From Pricia antarctica (GTDB lineage Bacteria; Bacteroidota; Bacteroidia; Flavobacteriales; Flavobacteriaceae), in contig NZ_FNAO01000002.1 in NCBI RefSeq assembly GCF_900101815.1, forward strand, positions 186,001 through 250,000: DNA of 64,000 nucleotides. The letters run 5' to 3'. Positions 62,660 through 64,000 of this stretch are shown one piece after another. The notes beneath the pieces were generated by a model, which had not been told where the DNA came from, made no database searches, and saw nothing but the letters and a program-made list of their open reading frames with translations. A program made the position numbers and the translations under genes. Within the stretch, counting starts at the first letter, position 1; the number at the start of each line of letters is the position of its first letter.

Positions 62660-64000
62660 ATGAAAAAACTCTTTTATATTGAGGACACTAAACCGTACAA
62701 ACTAAAAGTAAGTCTGAAAATGAAACTCACGGTATTTCTCACGATAGTTTCCCTCTTCCAAATTCATGCGAATACCTATTCGCAGAGCAAAAGAATATCC
62801 TTGGATATGCCGAACGCTACGGTGGCCGAGATTATCCAAGAGATAGAATCCCATTCCGATTTCAAGTTTTTATTGAATAGGAAGGATGTCGATTTGAATA
62901 GGGAGATTTCCATAAATGTCGAGAAGCAAAAAATTACAACGGTTCTTGCGGAACTGTTCTCGGAAACAAATGTGGAATGGCAGGTTATGAAGAAGCAGAT
63001 TATCTTAAAAAAGAAATCGGGCAAAGTGGATTCTTCCGAGAATTCGACAGGCGATACGAAGAACGAGGCCAACCTCCAGTTTCAAGTGTCGGGTACGGTA
63101 ACCAATGTCGATGACAGACCGTTGCCCGGGGCCAGTATTCTGGAAAAAGGGACGACCAATGGCGTACAGACCGATTTTGACGGTAATTTTTCCATAACGC
63201 TATCCGACCAGAATGCAACGCTGGTAATTTCATATATTGGATTTGCCTCAAAAGAAGTGGCACTCGATGGGCGGAAAAGCCTTTCCATTACCCTTGCCGA
63301 AAGCGCCGAAGGCCTGGATGAAGTGGTGGTGGTAGCCTATGGAACATCTGATAAACGTAGTTTTACCGGGGCGGCGGAAACCGTGAATTCTGAAGCACTT
63401 ACACGCGGTTCTACAGCTAGTTTTGAAACTGCACTTCAGGGAAAGGTTTCCGGAATTAATATTTCTACCTCGGGGCAGCCGGGAGGCAAGTCTAACGTTC
63501 AAATAAGGGGTATTGGTTCTATTAGTGGTAATACCCAGCCTTTATACGTATTGGATGGGGTAGTAATCAATACCAATTCAAACTTAAGAGCCGGCGACGA
63601 TTTGGTGGGAAGTACTGGATATAACCCATTGTCAACTATCAACTCTGAAGATATTAAAAGCATTACCGTTTTAAAAGATGCTGCAGCATCATCCCTTTAC
63701 GGTTCCAGAGCCGCTAATGGTGTTATTATAATTACTACTAAAGATGGAAAGAAGGGTGAAACAGAAATCACTCTGGGAGTTGAAACGGGTTGGAGCGACA
63801 ACCTTACCGAGGAAAAACTTATCAATAATGAACAATTCAAAGGTCTTTGGATCGAAGGTCAAACAAACCAGTACATCCAAAATAATGAAAACGCTGAATT
63901 TACGAGAGTCTATGGTGATAATACGCTCTACAATACCTATGAAAATCAGGCAGTAAATGATTATGAAGGTATATACGGAACAACCAATGCCAATTCAGAT
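62660..64000 (+). CDS. SusC/RagA-type TonB-linked receptor with STN domain, cut by window edge
   Basis: The ATG at 62660 opens a frame that runs off the right edge (447 residues visible; the family has 1000-1200). Signal peptide about 1-43 (LTVFLTIVSLFQIHANTYS), an STN domain (about 48-115, ISLDMPNATVAEIIQEIESH) that contacts FecR, a carboxypeptidase-regulatory-like domain (about 140-215, VSGTVTNVDDRPLPGASILE), then the TonB plug (about 225-350, LDEVVVVAYGTSDKRSFTGA, NVQIRGIGSISG, PLYVLDGVVIN, ITVLKDAAASSLYGSRAANG). It imports oligosaccharides; a SusD partner should follow outside the window. This starts a polysaccharide-utilisation locus. Confidence 0.95.
   Translation, partial: MKKLFYIEDTKPYKLKVSLKMKLTVFLTIVSLFQIHANTYSQSKRISLDMPNATVAEIIQEIESHSDFKFLLNRKDVDLNREISINVEKQKITTVLAELFSETNVEWQVMKKQIILKKKSGKVDSSENSTGDTKNEANLQFQVSGTVTNVDDRPLPGASILEKGTTNGVQTDFDGNFSITLSDQNATLVISYIGFASKEVALDGRKSLSITLAESAEGLDEVVVVAYGTSDKRSFTGAAETVNSEALTRGSTASFETALQGKVSGINISTSGQPGGKSNVQIRGIGSISGNTQPLYVLDGVVINTNSNLRAGDDLVGSTGYNPLSTINSEDIKSITVLKDAAASSLYGSRAANGVIIITTKDGKKGETEITLGVETGWSDNLTEEKLINNEQFKGLWIEGQTNQYIQNNENAEFTRVYGDNTLYNTYENQAVNDYEGIYGTTNANSD

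Noticed and set aside
1-64000. CRISPR array, rRNA operon, complete insertion sequence
   Set aside because: No regularly spaced repeats of CRISPR type, no rRNA-like sequence and no transposase gene were seen in the window.

Overview
The window reads as chromosomal DNA of a marine, polysaccharide-degrading member of the Bacteroidota, most likely a Flavobacteriaceae of the Zobellia/Maribacter/Arenibacter type. The grounds are a FecI-type sigma factor, FecR anti-sigma factor and STN-type SusC receptor in a row at the right edge, many lipoproteins and RR-type export signals on carbohydrate enzymes, two Cys-type sulfatases, GH2, GH43 and GH95-like enzymes, DUF5916, DUF1080, ThuA and PSCyt1/PSD1 proteins, and a Bacteroidota-style tyrosine integrase. 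Genus assignment is inference; there is no rRNA gene to anchor it.

Layout. 1-10.8 kb (+ strand): a SUMF1-fold protein cut by the left edge, YceI, then a planctomycete-type set (PSCyt1/DUF1549/DUF1553 protein, DUF1501 protein, DUF2231/cytochrome/LRR membrane protein), an SDR, a secreted Gfo/Idh oxidoreductase and a DUF6807 protein, closed by a perfect 23-bp hairpin. 10.9-17.3 kb (- strand): molybdenum hydroxylase subunits, M28 peptidase, ABM monooxygenase and aldehyde dehydrogenase. 17.4-26.8 kb (- strand, AT-richer): a scrambled accessory stretch with an S41 peptidase, a Fic remnant, a DASS transporter, hemerythrin, a propeller-like protein, a GT39-like transferase, a PIN toxin-antitoxin pair and a DUF1080 protein. 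Three related repeats lie in it, each carrying the 3' end of a DUF1080 gene. 26.8-33.4 kb: ThuA, NIPSNAP, a TIM-barrel sugar isomerase, an NAD-dependent epimerase, a sulfatase and a two-gene YeeE/YedE sulfur transporter.

33.7-46.1 kb (+ strand): a sugar-catabolic run of GH2, secreted Gfo/Idh-like protein, GH43, DUF5916, aldose epimerase and glycerate kinase, then a chimeric gene remnant and a three-gene TRAP transporter. 46.2-58.5 kb (- strand): an unrecognised 814-residue lipoprotein with a glycosidase-like centre, a GH95-like enzyme, a very large ThuA-PQQ dehydrogenase-PKD-cytochrome c fusion, a sulfatase, and a cytochrome c/PQQ sugar dehydrogenase pair. 58.9-64 kb: the 3' half of a tRNA-Arg(UCU) gene, an attachment-site-like core, an integrase, and the start of a FecI/FecR/SusC locus running off the window.

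Together the genes suggest extracytoplasmic breakdown and redox processing of sulfated algal sugars: sulfatases and glycosidases release sugars, PQQ dehydrogenases pass electrons to c-type cytochromes, Gfo/Idh, DUF1080, ThuA and TIM-barrel proteins may handle oxidised glycosides, and the TRAP system may import acidic products. The strongest structural signals are the DUF1080-tail repeats around the DASS/hemerythrin/Fic segment and the split tRNA-Arg beside the integrase. I see no CRISPR array, rRNA gene or intact tRNA gene.
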